The position numbers and the translations under genes were made by a program. A stretch of DNA of 22,409 bases from Desulfotomaculum sp. Lineage in GTDB: Bacteria > Bacillota > Desulfotomaculia > Desulfotomaculales > Nap2-2B. The notes beneath the pieces are model-generated. The model was not told where the DNA came from, searched no databases, and saw only the letters and a list, made by a program, of their open reading frames with translations. Where the stretch lies: the NCBI GenBank assembly GCA_003485325.1, contig DMZI01000032.1, positions 1 through 22,409 of the forward strand, written 5' to 3'. Below, in pieces: positions 7,710 through 14,187 of this stretch; position 1 is the first letter of the stretch; every line of letters begins with the position of its first letter.

Positions 7710-8750
7710 TTATACCCTGAAATAATCTTTTATTTCCTTGCATAAATCTTCGGGCATGACAACACTTACCGGTTCTTGCATGATTGCCTGAAAAAAGTTC
7801 AGATCAGGCGCATAGTCCCTTGTATTCAGGAAGGTCCTGGGTACAATCCGAAAATGAGCGGGGAAATATTCCTGTTCTCCTGGGCCGAAAAATAACGATG
7901 CATTAAAGCTATATATATTCTTTTTTAGATAATAATCAAAAATTATGCGGAGTCCGGACACAAGCTCGCTAACGTTTTGATCAGTAAATCGTTCAATGCA
8001 AAAAACACCGGGGAAAATACATAATATTTCTCCCAGAATACCAAGCGAAATAAAAGAGGTGAGCCAGTATGAGTCTCCAAGCTTTCCTATATATCTTTCT
8101 TCCCTTTCCTGCTCCTCTTGAATAAGTTCCGACCAGTAATCAATCCGGTGTTGTTCAAAAAATGCTTTCGATGCTTCCAGTTCATCTAAAAACTGATTGC
8201 CGGGGTACTTCGTGGCAAAGTATTGCTGGTGCGGGTGAACTAAGCCGCCGCCTGAGGGAGGCATATAGTTCCAGGCCATCAGATGAAAGGGTATAGACGG
8301 GTCCTTTGATTTGACCCTTTTTAAGAACTCAATTCCAACTGAAAATGAATCAATTAATCTTTTACTATTGAATTCGTCCAGTGGAACAACATGATCATCG
8401 GTCATTATATTTACAGCGCTATAAATATCATAGGGGAAAAGGTTGGGAACAAGCAAAGATTCCCCTTGCATCATCCGTCCTTCTGATATTATTTCTTCCG
8501 TAAATTTCGGTGTGGCTTGATTTTCCCGCTCACCGCAAAAAGGGCAATAACCTTTAACCAATGGGTCCTGGTACTTTTCCAGGTCAAGTTTCTGTGCATA
8601 AATCGCACCCACATGTGAAAAGTGACCTGTCTTTCCGGTTAGGGGATCATAACGCACTTGAATATTTTCTTCAGTAGGTTCAAATCCCTTTCGAGGATCT
8701 AAAAATATACTTTTCATATAATCAGTTTTAAAAATTATTTTTGAAAGCAT
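7710..8750 (-). CDS. Galactose-1-phosphate uridylyltransferase-like protein (HIT superfamily)
   Basis: From the ATG at 8750 this is a 346-residue HIT-superfamily nucleotidyltransferase related to GalT, which passes a nucleotide through a histidine intermediate. It has the zinc-type CPFCGE pair (Cys69, Cys72), VPNLFPYDIY (101-110), and an active-site-like GGGLVHPHQQYF with the His-Pro-His core at 172-174. GalT normally reads HPHGQ; here the Gly is Gln. The frame is open to a TTG at 8780, but that codon has no ribosome site. The ATG at 8750 has GGAG 9 nt upstream, and family similarity begins there. No galactose genes are nearby, so the sugar or nucleotide substrate is unknown; an ADP-sugar or NTP phosphorylase-like role is possible. 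It appears monocistronic. Confidence 0.75.
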   Translation of the reverse strand: MLSKIIFKTDYMKSIFLDPRKGFEPTEENIQVRYDPLTGKTGHFSHVGAIYAQKLDLEKYQDPLVKGYCPFCGERENQATPKFTEEIISEGRMMQGESLLVPNLFPYDIYSAVNIMTDDHVVPLDEFNSKRLIDSFSVGIEFLKRVKSKDPSIPFHLMAWNYMPPSGGGLVHPHQQYFATKYPGNQFLDELEASKAFFEQHRIDYWSELIQEEQEREERYIGKLGDSYWLTSFISLGILGEILCIFPGVFCIERFTDQNVSELVSGLRIIFDYYLKKNIYSFNASLFFGPGEQEYFPAHFRIVPRTFLNTRDYAPDLNFFQAIMQEPVSVVMPEDLCKEIKDYFRV

Positions 8751-9063
8751 GTCAACGAACTCCAATTCATATTTTTTCAAAAGCTATTTCACTATTTTTT
8801 AAAAAATGTCCTTCAGCTATACTAAAACGGAGAGAATGCATGGATCCTACCCATAAAGCATAGCCCAACAAAAAGTTTGCCACTTACCCGAATTAAAAGC
8901 AGCTTCAAATTTATAAATGCACGATTTGAACAAAATCCCCGTATAAGGCTAAACTATATCACAAAGGTGGCCTAAGTTGAAAGGTATTAATTGGAGCCAG
9001 CCAGTCTTTTCAGCGTTTCTTTTATTTCGATTAGGCGTTGATTTTTATAGTTAAAACACTTAA
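8751..9063. other. Intergenic region without a supported gene
   Basis: About 310 AT-rich bases between the GalT-like start and the left boundary of the hicAB island. I found no ribosome site plus open frame and no RNA fold. The minus strand has a short open stretch ending in ETLKRLAGSN just beyond the island boundary (about 8992-9050), which may be a trace of an older coding region. It has no start and no recognisable family. Confidence 0.5.
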
Positions 9064-9083
9064 CCCTGCAATTCCTTGCAGGG
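9064..9083 (-). terminator. Hairpin at the left edge of the island, probably the old tRNA operon terminator
   Basis: CCCTGCAA/TTGCAGGG forms an 8-bp stem with a TTCC loop, directly adjoining the tRNA-fMet fragment. On the minus strand it is followed by TTAAGTGTTTT. Before the island inserted, this hairpin would have lain just past tRNA-fMet and would have ended the tRNA transcript. Confidence 0.5.
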
Positions 9084-9140
9084 CTTACTTTTTCTTGGTT
9101 GCGGGGGTAGGATATGAACCTGCGACCTTCGGGTTATGAG
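9083..9140. repeat. Left att-like repeat: 3' fragment of tRNA-fMet
   Basis: Minus-strand positions 9140-9096 match tRNA-fMet from the anticodon loop through CCA, and 9095-9083 match its 3' flank. It differs from 9946-10003 at two bases (TAGGATA for TAGGATT, CCTGCGA for CCTACGA). As a half tRNA it cannot be functional. Confidence 0.85.
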
Positions 9141-9154
9141 ACTGAAATAACATG

Positions 9155-9183
9155 TTGATATTACGTAATTTACGCAATATAAT
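9155..9183 (+). promoter_or_regulatory. hicAB promoter with palindromic operator in the spacer
   Basis: The -35 is TTGATA (9155-9160), the spacer 17 nt, and the -10 a perfect TATAAT (9178-9183). The spacer and box edges form a 23-bp near-palindrome (9158-9180), ATATTACGTAA against TTACGCAATAT, with a single mismatch. HicB antitoxins usually repress their own operon through such sites, so this is the likely HicB operator. Confidence 0.75.
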
Positions 9184-9212
9184 ATGTGTAAGGAAAGGGG
9201 GTTGCAAGAACG

Positions 9213-9389
9213 ATGAAAAGACGGGACTTGATAAAACAGCTTGAAGCCGCTGGCTTCATCAAAATAAGAGACGATGGAAAACACTCCATCTACAAAGCCG
9301 GAAACAAAAGAGCCGTTCAAGTCCCAAGACACCGAGAAATAAACGAAAACACAGTGAAACAAATCCTAAAAGATGCAGGGTTGAAATAA
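9213..9389 (+). CDS. hicA: HicA-family mRNA interferase toxin
   Basis: This 58-residue toxin has the HicA double-stranded-RNA-binding fold: MKRRDLIKQLEAAGF, then RDDGKHSIYKAGNK with the catalytic-type His24, then VQVPRHREINENTVKQILKD. Enzymes of this family bind and cleave mRNA and so arrest growth. The ATG at 9213 has an AAGGAAAGGGGG ribosome site upstream. The gene is short, so a longer frame on the other strand can hide it. It is followed after 50 nt by hicB, in the toxin-first order typical of the family. The Lys-rich, AAA-heavy codon use differs from the neighbouring housekeeping genes, in keeping with transfer. Confidence 0.9.
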   Translation: MKRRDLIKQLEAAGFIKIRDDGKHSIYKAGNKRAVQVPRHREINENTVKQILKDAGLK

Positions 9390-9411
9390 AACCCCGCTAC
9401 CTAAGGGTTTT
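9388..9411 (+). promoter_or_regulatory. Hairpin between hicA and hicB
   Basis: AAAACCC (9388-9394) pairs with GGGTTTT (9405-9411) and is followed by AATATAAAA. The stem starts inside the hicA stop codon. It could act as a weak terminator or a processing/stability element that sets the toxin-to-antitoxin ratio; its role is inferred only. Confidence 0.4.
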
Positions 9412-9439
9412 AATATAAAAAATGAAAGGAGCCTGCAAC

Positions 9440-9826
9440 ATGGAATACATTTATCCAGCTGTCTTCGAGCAAAACAGCGACGGCAGTTATACGATTACTT
9501 TCCCTGATTTGCCCGGCTGTATCAGCGAAGGCAAATCTCTAAGCAACGCTATCGATATGGCGCAAAACTCATTAACGCAATGGATTGAATACTTGCTAGA
9601 AGAAAAAATCAATATCCCCCATCCTAGCGATATAAAAACAATTAAAACATCGTCAAATCAATTTGCGAATCTTATTAGGACTGGAATACGCAATAACCGT
9701 GCGGTACGTCGCACAGTCAGTATTCCGGGATGGTTAGATACAAAGGCTGCCGATGCTGGCATCAGTTTATCTAAAGTTCTCCAGGAGGCATTAAAAGCCC
9801 GCTTCGAAAACAAAAAGCAGCCCTAA
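9440..9826 (+). CDS. hicB: HicB-family antitoxin
   Basis: From the ATG at 9440 this is a 128-residue HicB antitoxin. The N-terminal partial RNase H-like domain starts MEYIYPAVFEQNSDGSYTIT and contains FPDLPGCISEGKSLSNAID, the family hallmark. The C-terminus (about 94-125, VRRTVSIPGWLDTKAADAG then ISLSKVLQEALKARF) looks like a ribbon-helix-helix DNA-binding domain. HicB neutralises HicA and represses the operon, probably at 9158-9180. An upstream in-frame ATG at 9422 is less likely, because GAAAGGAG sits 9 nt before 9440. A strong terminator overlaps the stop codon. It forms a module with hicA inside a tRNA-fMet-bounded island. Confidence 0.92.
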   Translation: MEYIYPAVFEQNSDGSYTITFPDLPGCISEGKSLSNAIDMAQNSLTQWIEYLLEEKINIPHPSDIKTIKTSSNQFANLIRTGIRNNRAVRRTVSIPGWLDTKAADAGISLSKVLQEALKARFENKKQP

Positions 9827-9845
9827 CCCGGCTGCTTTTTGTTTT
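9812..9845 (+). terminator. hicAB terminator
   Basis: An 11-bp stem (AAAAAGCAGCC/GGCTGCTTTTT) encloses the hicB stop codon in its loop and is followed by GTTTTT. It is a canonical intrinsic terminator. Confidence 0.9.
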
Positions 9846-9862
9846 TAGTTTTGTCGGCGGCA

Positions 9863-9884
9863 GATTCCCCAGCGCTGGGGAATC
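9863..9884. repeat. Perfect 22-bp palindrome near the right end of the hicAB island
   Basis: The arms GATTCCCCAGC and GCTGGGGAATC meet without a spacer. CCGTCTATTTTTTT follows on the plus strand, so it could be a second terminator for hicAB. Its perfect symmetry and position about 60 bp from the att-like repeat also allow a protein-binding or recombination site. Confidence 0.6.
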
Positions 9885-9921
9885 CCGTCTATTTTTTTAC
9901 TCATTTTTAACGCAAAATTAA

Positions 9922-9945
9922 AAGCGCCCCAATCCCTTTTGAGGC

Positions 9946-9949
<4 letters not shown>
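9922..9949 (-). terminator. Present terminator of the tRNA-Thr/Tyr/fMet operon
   Basis: AAGCGCC (9922-9928) pairs with GGCGCTT (9943-9949). On the minus strand the stem is followed by TTAATTTT. It lies mostly inside the island, so the island supplies a new terminator to the tRNA transcript. Confidence 0.65.
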
Positions 9950-10034
<85 letters not shown>

Positions 10035-10059
10035 ATAAAATGTATTAAATTAACTGTAT

Positions 10060-10145
10060 TGGTGGAGGGGGTAGGATTCGAACCTACGAAGGCGACAGCC
10101 GGCAGATTTACAGTCTGCTCCCTTTAACCACTCGGGAACCCCTCC
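10060..10145 (-). tRNA. tRNA-Tyr (anticodon GTA)
   Basis: This is an 86-nt class II tRNA on the minus strand with a long variable arm. The acceptor is GGAGGGG/CCCCTCC, the anticodon loop CTGTAAA gives GTA, and CCA is encoded. It is the middle gene of the operon. Confidence 0.95.
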
Positions 10146-10161
10146 AGGATTTCTTCATATC

Positions 10162-10238
10162 TGGAGCCGGCGAGGGGACTCGAACCCTTAAACCTGCTGA
10201 TTACAAATCAGCCGCTCTACCAATTGAGCTACGCCGGC
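10162..10238 (-). tRNA. tRNA-Thr (anticodon TGT)
   Basis: This is a 77-nt cloverleaf on the minus strand with acceptor GCCGGCG/CGCCGGC, anticodon loop TTTGTAA (TGT) and encoded CCA. The T-stem has one apparent A-C mismatch (AAGGG/CCCCT). It is the first gene after the operon promoter and complements the GGT tRNA-Thr at 173-248. Confidence 0.92.
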
Positions 10239-10248
10239 ATCACAATTT

Positions 10249-10269
10249 TAAAGCCGCCTGGCGGCTTTA
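10249..10269 (-). promoter_or_regulatory. Leader hairpin of the tRNA-Thr/Tyr/fMet operon
   Basis: TAAAGCCGC and GCGGCTTTA form a 9-bp stem with a 3-nt loop between the promoter and tRNA-Thr. It may guide processing of the tRNA precursor, or act as a weak attenuator; the T-run after it is short. Confidence 0.45.
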
Positions 10270-10287
10270 TTAATGTGTGTACAGTTT

Positions 10288-10316
10288 ATGATAGCAAAAA
10301 ATACTGCCCGTGTCAA
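10288..10316 (-). promoter_or_regulatory. Sigma-A promoter of the tRNA-Thr/Tyr/fMet operon
   Basis: On the minus strand a perfect TTGACA (10316-10311), a 17-nt spacer and TATCAT (10293-10288) lie about 50 nt before tRNA-Thr. The layout matches the tRNA promoter at 288-316. Confidence 0.8.
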
Positions 10317-10503
10317 TAAGATCGCTCCTTTTAAATTAATAACAGGCCGGACCCGAGGCTGTTTATGCGCCAGATAATATATTTACTCAAGAAGGATTTA
10401 GTCGAATACTATCAAATAAAAACATATCGGATAATAATTTGAGTTTTTGCTAAAACTTTTAATAGAAAAGAATCACGCCATAACAGCAACCGGAGGTATC
10501 AAT

Positions 10504-11457
10504 TTGAAAAAAACTCTTTTAATCCTGGCAGGTATATTAATTGTTGCGGTGGTTACCGGCTATGCGGGCAAGAATCTGTATTTTTCCTGGAAAGGCAATC
10601 TAAAAACTGAACAAACCAGCCAACAGGCCATCCAGGAAAAAGTTCTTCCGAAAACTCAACCCCAAAACGGGTTAAGTCAAAATAAATCTTCAACTCAAAA
10701 GCCTGAAACACCGGCAACCGGGGGAAAATCTGAAGAGGTACCCGCGTCTTCACAGGATGGCAGCCTTTCTGATAATTTGCACGGTTGGGGACTGAAAAGA
10801 AACAGCAGCCACCTTCAGCCTGAGATGCCGTCCGGCATCCGGCAAACCTTAGCCCGAAACAATGCCTATTGGATAGGCAGTCCGAATGAAAAAACAGTCT
10901 ACCTGACTTTTGACGAGGGCTATGAAAACGGCTATACGCCGGGTATTTTAGATATCCTTAAAAAACAGAATGTTCAAGCGGCTTTTTTTATTACCGGGCA
11001 TTACCTTGAATCGCAGCCCGAACTGGTTAAGAGGATGATTCAGGAAGGGCACATCGTCGGAAATCATACGGTAAACCATCCCTCGATGCCGGGTTTGACA
11101 AACGAGCAGATTAAAGAAGAAATTGAAAAACTATCGTCTGATTTCACCGCCTTAACAGGAAGCCAGATGGTTTACTTCCGCCCTCCAAAGGGTGAGTACA
11201 GTGAAAGGACGCTGGCTGAAGCAAAGAACCTTGGCTACTATACTATTTTTTGGAGCTTTGCCATGGCTGACTGGATACCTCTGCCAGGCGGCCCGCAGGA
11301 AGCCTATCAGACTGTAATGGACAACCTGCATAATGGAGCTTTAATACTCTTACACGCCGTATCCAAGGATAATCTGGATTCCCTTGACAGAACTATCAGT
11401 GATATCAAGGCACAGGGATATACGTTCAAAACGCTGGACGACCTGGTTAAAAAATAG
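10504..11457 (+). CDS. pdaA: Polysaccharide deacetylase, PdaA-like (spore cortex muramic-delta-lactam synthesis)
   Basis: From a TTG at 10504 with GGAGG 7 nt upstream, this is a 317-residue exported protein. A membrane anchor or signal (4-20) is followed by a Lys/Gln/Ser-rich linker (30-90) and a NodB-type deacetylase domain (about 125-315). Motifs include TFDEGYENGYTP with Asp137, metal ligands His188 and His192 (GNHTVNHPSMP), RPPKGEYSERTL from Arg226, and ILLHA with His284. The sequence around these motifs follows Bacillus PdaA, which removes the acetyl group from muramic residues before delta-lactam formation in the spore cortex. Bacillus has Asn where this protein has Glu138. An in-frame TTG at 10447 has no ribosome site. 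It converges with lepA and leaves 26 nt between stops. Confidence 0.85.
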   Translation: MKKTLLILAGILIVAVVTGYAGKNLYFSWKGNLKTEQTSQQAIQEKVLPKTQPQNGLSQNKSSTQKPETPATGGKSEEVPASSQDGSLSDNLHGWGLKRNSSHLQPEMPSGIRQTLARNNAYWIGSPNEKTVYLTFDEGYENGYTPGILDILKKQNVQAAFFITGHYLESQPELVKRMIQEGHIVGNHTVNHPSMPGLTNEQIKEEIEKLSSDFTALTGSQMVYFRPPKGEYSERTLAEAKNLGYYTIFWSFAMADWIPLPGGPQEAYQTVMDNLHNGALILLHAVSKDNLDSLDRTISDIKAQGYTFKTLDDLVKK

Positions 11458-11460
11458 GCG

Positions 11461-11473
11461 CCGCTTGAAGCGG
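11461..11473 (-). terminator. Probable lepA terminator
   Basis: On the minus strand CCGCTT and AAGCGG form a compact hairpin between the convergent stops, followed by CGCCTATTTTTT. The T-run overlaps the last Lys codons of the deacetylase gene. The very small loop makes the call uncertain. Confidence 0.45.
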
Positions 11474-11483
11474 GCATGGATGT

Positions 11484-13295
11484 CTATTCTTTTTTTGTAG
11501 TGCTCAGCACAGCCATAAAGGCTTCCTGGGGAATTTCCACATTGCCGACCTGCTTCATGCGCCTTTTGCCTTCTTTTTGCTTTTCCAGAAGTTTGCGCTT
11601 GCGGGTAATATCCCCACCGTAGCATTTGGAAAGTACATCCTTTCGCCTCGCCTTGACGGTTTCTCGCGCAATTACCTTACTGCCGACCGCAGCCTGAATG
11701 GGCACGTCAAAAAGCTGTCTCGGCATCAGGGACCGCAGTTTTTCTACCAGCTGACGCCCGCGCTGGTAAGCCTTATCAGCGTGAACGATGCAGGTAAGAG
11801 CGTCAACAGGCTCGCCATTAACCATAATATCAAGCCTGACCAGCCTGCCTTCCCTGTATCCGGCAAGTTCATAATCCAGGGAAGCATACCCCCGGGTGCG
11901 GGACTTTAAATGGTCAAAAAAGTCATAAATAATTTCGCTTAAGGGAATTTCATAAGTGATCATCACCCGGTTTTCCCCAAGGTACTCCATATTCAAAAAC
12001 ACGCCCCGGCGCTCCTGGCAAAGCTCCATGACGGATCCGATGTATTCCTTGGGCATCATGATCACAGCCGAAACAAAAGGTTCTTCCGTTTTCTCCAGGC
12101 TTCCGGCGGAGGGAAGCTTTGCGGGGTTTTCGATATAGAATTCTTCCCTGTGAGCGTTGGTTACCCTGTAAACTACACTGGGCGCGGTTATAATCAGGTT
12201 TAAGCCGTATTCACGCTCTATTCTTTCCTGAACAATTTCCATATGCAGCAGCCCCAGAAACCCGCACCTGAAACCGAAACCCAGCGCAATGGAAGTTTCC
12301 GGTTCAAAAATCAGGGAAGCGTCGTTTAACTGCAGCTTCTGCAGAGCATTCTGCAAATTTCCGTAATCCCCTGCTTCAACCGGGTATAAACCGCAATAAA
12401 CCATGGGCGTCGCCTTGCGGTAACCAGGCAATGGTTCTGATGTAGTATCTCCCTTTGCGGTAATCGTATCGCCAACCCGTGTATCTTTGAGATTTTTTAT
12501 ACTTGCCGCAATGAAACCGACTTCACCGGTTTTTAACTCGTCTACAGGGGTCATGGCAGGCCGGAAAAAACCAACCTCGTTTATTTCAAAATCTCTGCCC
12601 GACGACATTACGCTAATCCCCATCCCGTTGCGGAAACACCCGTCAACGACACGCACATAAGCTATTACGCCTTTATAACTATCATAATGCGAATCAAAGA
12701 TAAGAGCCCGGGCGGGGGAAGACTCGCTGCCGCACGGCGGGGGAATATGTAAAATTATTTGCTCCAGCACTTCTTCAATACCGGTTCCCAACTTGGCGGA
12801 AACAAGCACGGCGCCGGATACGTCAAGGCACAGGATATCCTCAAGCTCTTTTTTAACCCCTGCCGGGTCCGCATTCGGCAGGTCAATTTTATTAATCACA
12901 GGAATTAAAACCAGGTTGTTTTCTATGGCCAGGTATGCATTTGCCAGTGTCTGCGCTTCAATACCCTGAACGGCGTCGACAACCAGCAAAGCGCCCTCAC
13001 AGGCGGCCAGGCTCCGGGATACCTCATAATTAAAGTCCACGTGACCGGGGGTATCAATGAGATTAAGCTGATAAACATGGCCGTTGCGCGCCCTGTAGTT
13101 TAGCCTTACCGCCTGCGCTTTAATTGTAATTCCACGTTCGCGCTCCAGGTCCATCTGGTCTAAAACCTGATCGGTCATTTCCCTTTTGCTCAGCGCGCCG
13201 GTATATTCAAGCAGCCTATCAGCCAGGGTTGATTTTCCGTGATCGATATGAGCTATTATACAAAAATTTCTGATTAGCTCCTGGCCATTTTTCAT
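11484..13295 (-). CDS. lepA: Elongation factor 4 (LepA), ribosomal back-translocase GTPase
   Basis: This translational GTPase of 603 residues matches Bacillus LepA along its whole length. G-motifs are visible in order: AHIDHGKST, the switch region MDLERERGITIK, DTPGHVDF, and NKIDLP. The EF4-specific C-terminal end has CYGGDISRKRKLL-like CYGGDITRKRKLLEKQKEGK and QEAFMAVL. It binds the ribosome and remodels translocation under stress. The frame is open to a GTG at 13307, but GAGGGAG is 11 nt from the ATG at 13295 and almost touches the GTG, so 13295 is preferred. In many Firmicutes lepA lies near spore or heat-shock genes; here it converges on a PdaA-like gene and diverges from sleB-ypeB. Confidence 0.97.
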   Translation of the reverse strand: MKNGQELIRNFCIIAHIDHGKSTLADRLLEYTGALSKREMTDQVLDQMDLERERGITIKAQAVRLNYRARNGHVYQLNLIDTPGHVDFNYEVSRSLAACEGALLVVDAVQGIEAQTLANAYLAIENNLVLIPVINKIDLPNADPAGVKKELEDILCLDVSGAVLVSAKLGTGIEEVLEQIILHIPPPCGSESSPARALIFDSHYDSYKGVIAYVRVVDGCFRNGMGISVMSSGRDFEINEVGFFRPAMTPVDELKTGEVGFIAASIKNLKDTRVGDTITAKGDTTSEPLPGYRKATPMVYCGLYPVEAGDYGNLQNALQKLQLNDASLIFEPETSIALGFGFRCGFLGLLHMEIVQERIEREYGLNLIITAPSVVYRVTNAHREEFYIENPAKLPSAGSLEKTEEPFVSAVIMMPKEYIGSVMELCQERRGVFLNMEYLGENRVMITYEIPLSEIIYDFFDHLKSRTRGYASLDYELAGYREGRLVRLDIMVNGEPVDALTCIVHADKAYQRGRQLVEKLRSLMPRQLFDVPIQAAVGSKVIARETVKARRKDVLSKCYGGDITRKRKLLEKQKEGKRRMKQVGNVEIPQEAFMAVLSTTKKE

Positions 13296-13328
13296 AAAAC
13301 GATTCACTCCCTCTTAAAAACAAGGTTT

Positions 13329-13357
13329 ATTATACATCGGACATACAAATCTTACAA
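13329..13357 (-). promoter_or_regulatory. lepA promoter
   Basis: On the minus strand there is TTGTAA (13357-13352), a 17-nt spacer and a perfect TATAAT (13334-13329), about 35 nt before the lepA start. In the same intergenic region I could not identify a clear sigma-G promoter for sleB. Confidence 0.7.
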
Positions 13358-13426
13358 ACTCCTTTACATAGAAAAACGGTTGTTAAGAAAGACTATTACC
13401 AAACAGTTGTGGGAGGGAACAAGAAA

Positions 13427-14137
13427 ATGAATAAATACAAATCAGCTGTCGTTTTATTCATCGCCTTTCTTGTCCTGTGTAGTTTTGTAATACTCTCAAA
13501 CGCCAGAAAAGCCCCGGCGCAATACCGGCTGGTTTACTGGGGCCTTTCGGGAAACGATGTATCCCGGCTCCAGCAGACATTGTACGACTGGGGTTACAAC
13601 CCCGGCCCGGTTGACGGCGTGTTCGGGAACAGCACATACCAGTCGCTGATCAGTTTCCAGGCCAATAACGGATTGGCTTCAGACGGTGTTGCGGGACCGG
13701 CGACATGGGCTGCGCTGGGTTTTTCATCAGGCAGTGATCCTATCAGCCAGCCGGCGCCGGTCAGCATTTCCCGTGGTGTAAGCAACCGTGACGACACATA
13801 CCTTCTGGCCAGGGTTATCGAGGGAGAGGCTGCCAACGAATCCTTCACCGGCAAGGTGGCCGTAGGCGCTGTAATCCTGAACAGGATGCAGAGCGCAGCT
13901 TTCCCTTATTCACTTGCAGGCATTATTTACCAGCCGGGGGCTTTTGAATCGGTCAGCAACGGTCAATACAACCGCCCGCTGACAGACGATTCGCTCAGAG
14001 CGGCTATGATGGCCATGAGCGGTTGGGATCCCACCGGAGGCGCCCTGTATTTCTGGAACCCGGCCAAACCGGTCAGTCCCTGGGTATGGACCCGTAATGT
14101 AATTACTCAAATCGGGCGCCATATTTTCGCCAGATAA
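13427..14137 (+). CDS. sleB: Spore cortex-lytic enzyme SleB
   Basis: This 236-residue protein is exported into the forespore intermembrane space and cleaves cortex peptidoglycan during germination as a lytic transglycosylase. An N-terminal hydrophobic segment (8-24) precedes a peptidoglycan-binding repeat (about 36-98, SGNDVSRLQQTLYDWGY and GVFGNSTYQSLISFQ). After a Ser/Pro linker comes the SleB catalytic domain (122-236), with LLARVIEGEAANESFTGKVA containing the probable catalytic Glu134, and AVILNRMQSAAFP. The ATG at 13427 has GGGAGGG 9 nt upstream; a GTG at 13409 is in frame but precedes that site. It is followed after 50 nt by ypeB, the partner needed for SleB stability, as in Bacillus. 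Sigma-G control is expected from the family. Confidence 0.94.
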   Translation: MNKYKSAVVLFIAFLVLCSFVILSNARKAPAQYRLVYWGLSGNDVSRLQQTLYDWGYNPGPVDGVFGNSTYQSLISFQANNGLASDGVAGPATWAALGFSSGSDPISQPAPVSISRGVSNRDDTYLLARVIEGEAANESFTGKVAVGAVILNRMQSAAFPYSLAGIIYQPGAFESVSNGQYNRPLTDDSLRAAMMAMSGWDPTGGALYFWNPAKPVSPWVWTRNVITQIGRHIFAR

Positions 14138-14187
14138 GGATTTAAGGTTCCTAAAATAATTTAATATCTTGCGGGGGGAGTTATTAA

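Noticed and set aside
8992..9050. Minus-strand stretch ending IEIKETLKRLAGSN
   Set aside because: It looks like the C-terminus of some protein, but has no start, is interrupted by the tRNA terminator region and cannot be assigned.
9060..9362. 100-codon minus-strand open frame across the left edge of the hicAB island
   Set aside because: It lies antisense to hicA, runs through the tRNA fragment and terminator hairpin, and has no ribosome site or family resemblance.
13296..13307. GTG start for lepA four codons upstream
   Set aside because: The ribosome site GAGGGAG almost touches this GTG, while it is correctly spaced for the ATG at 13295.
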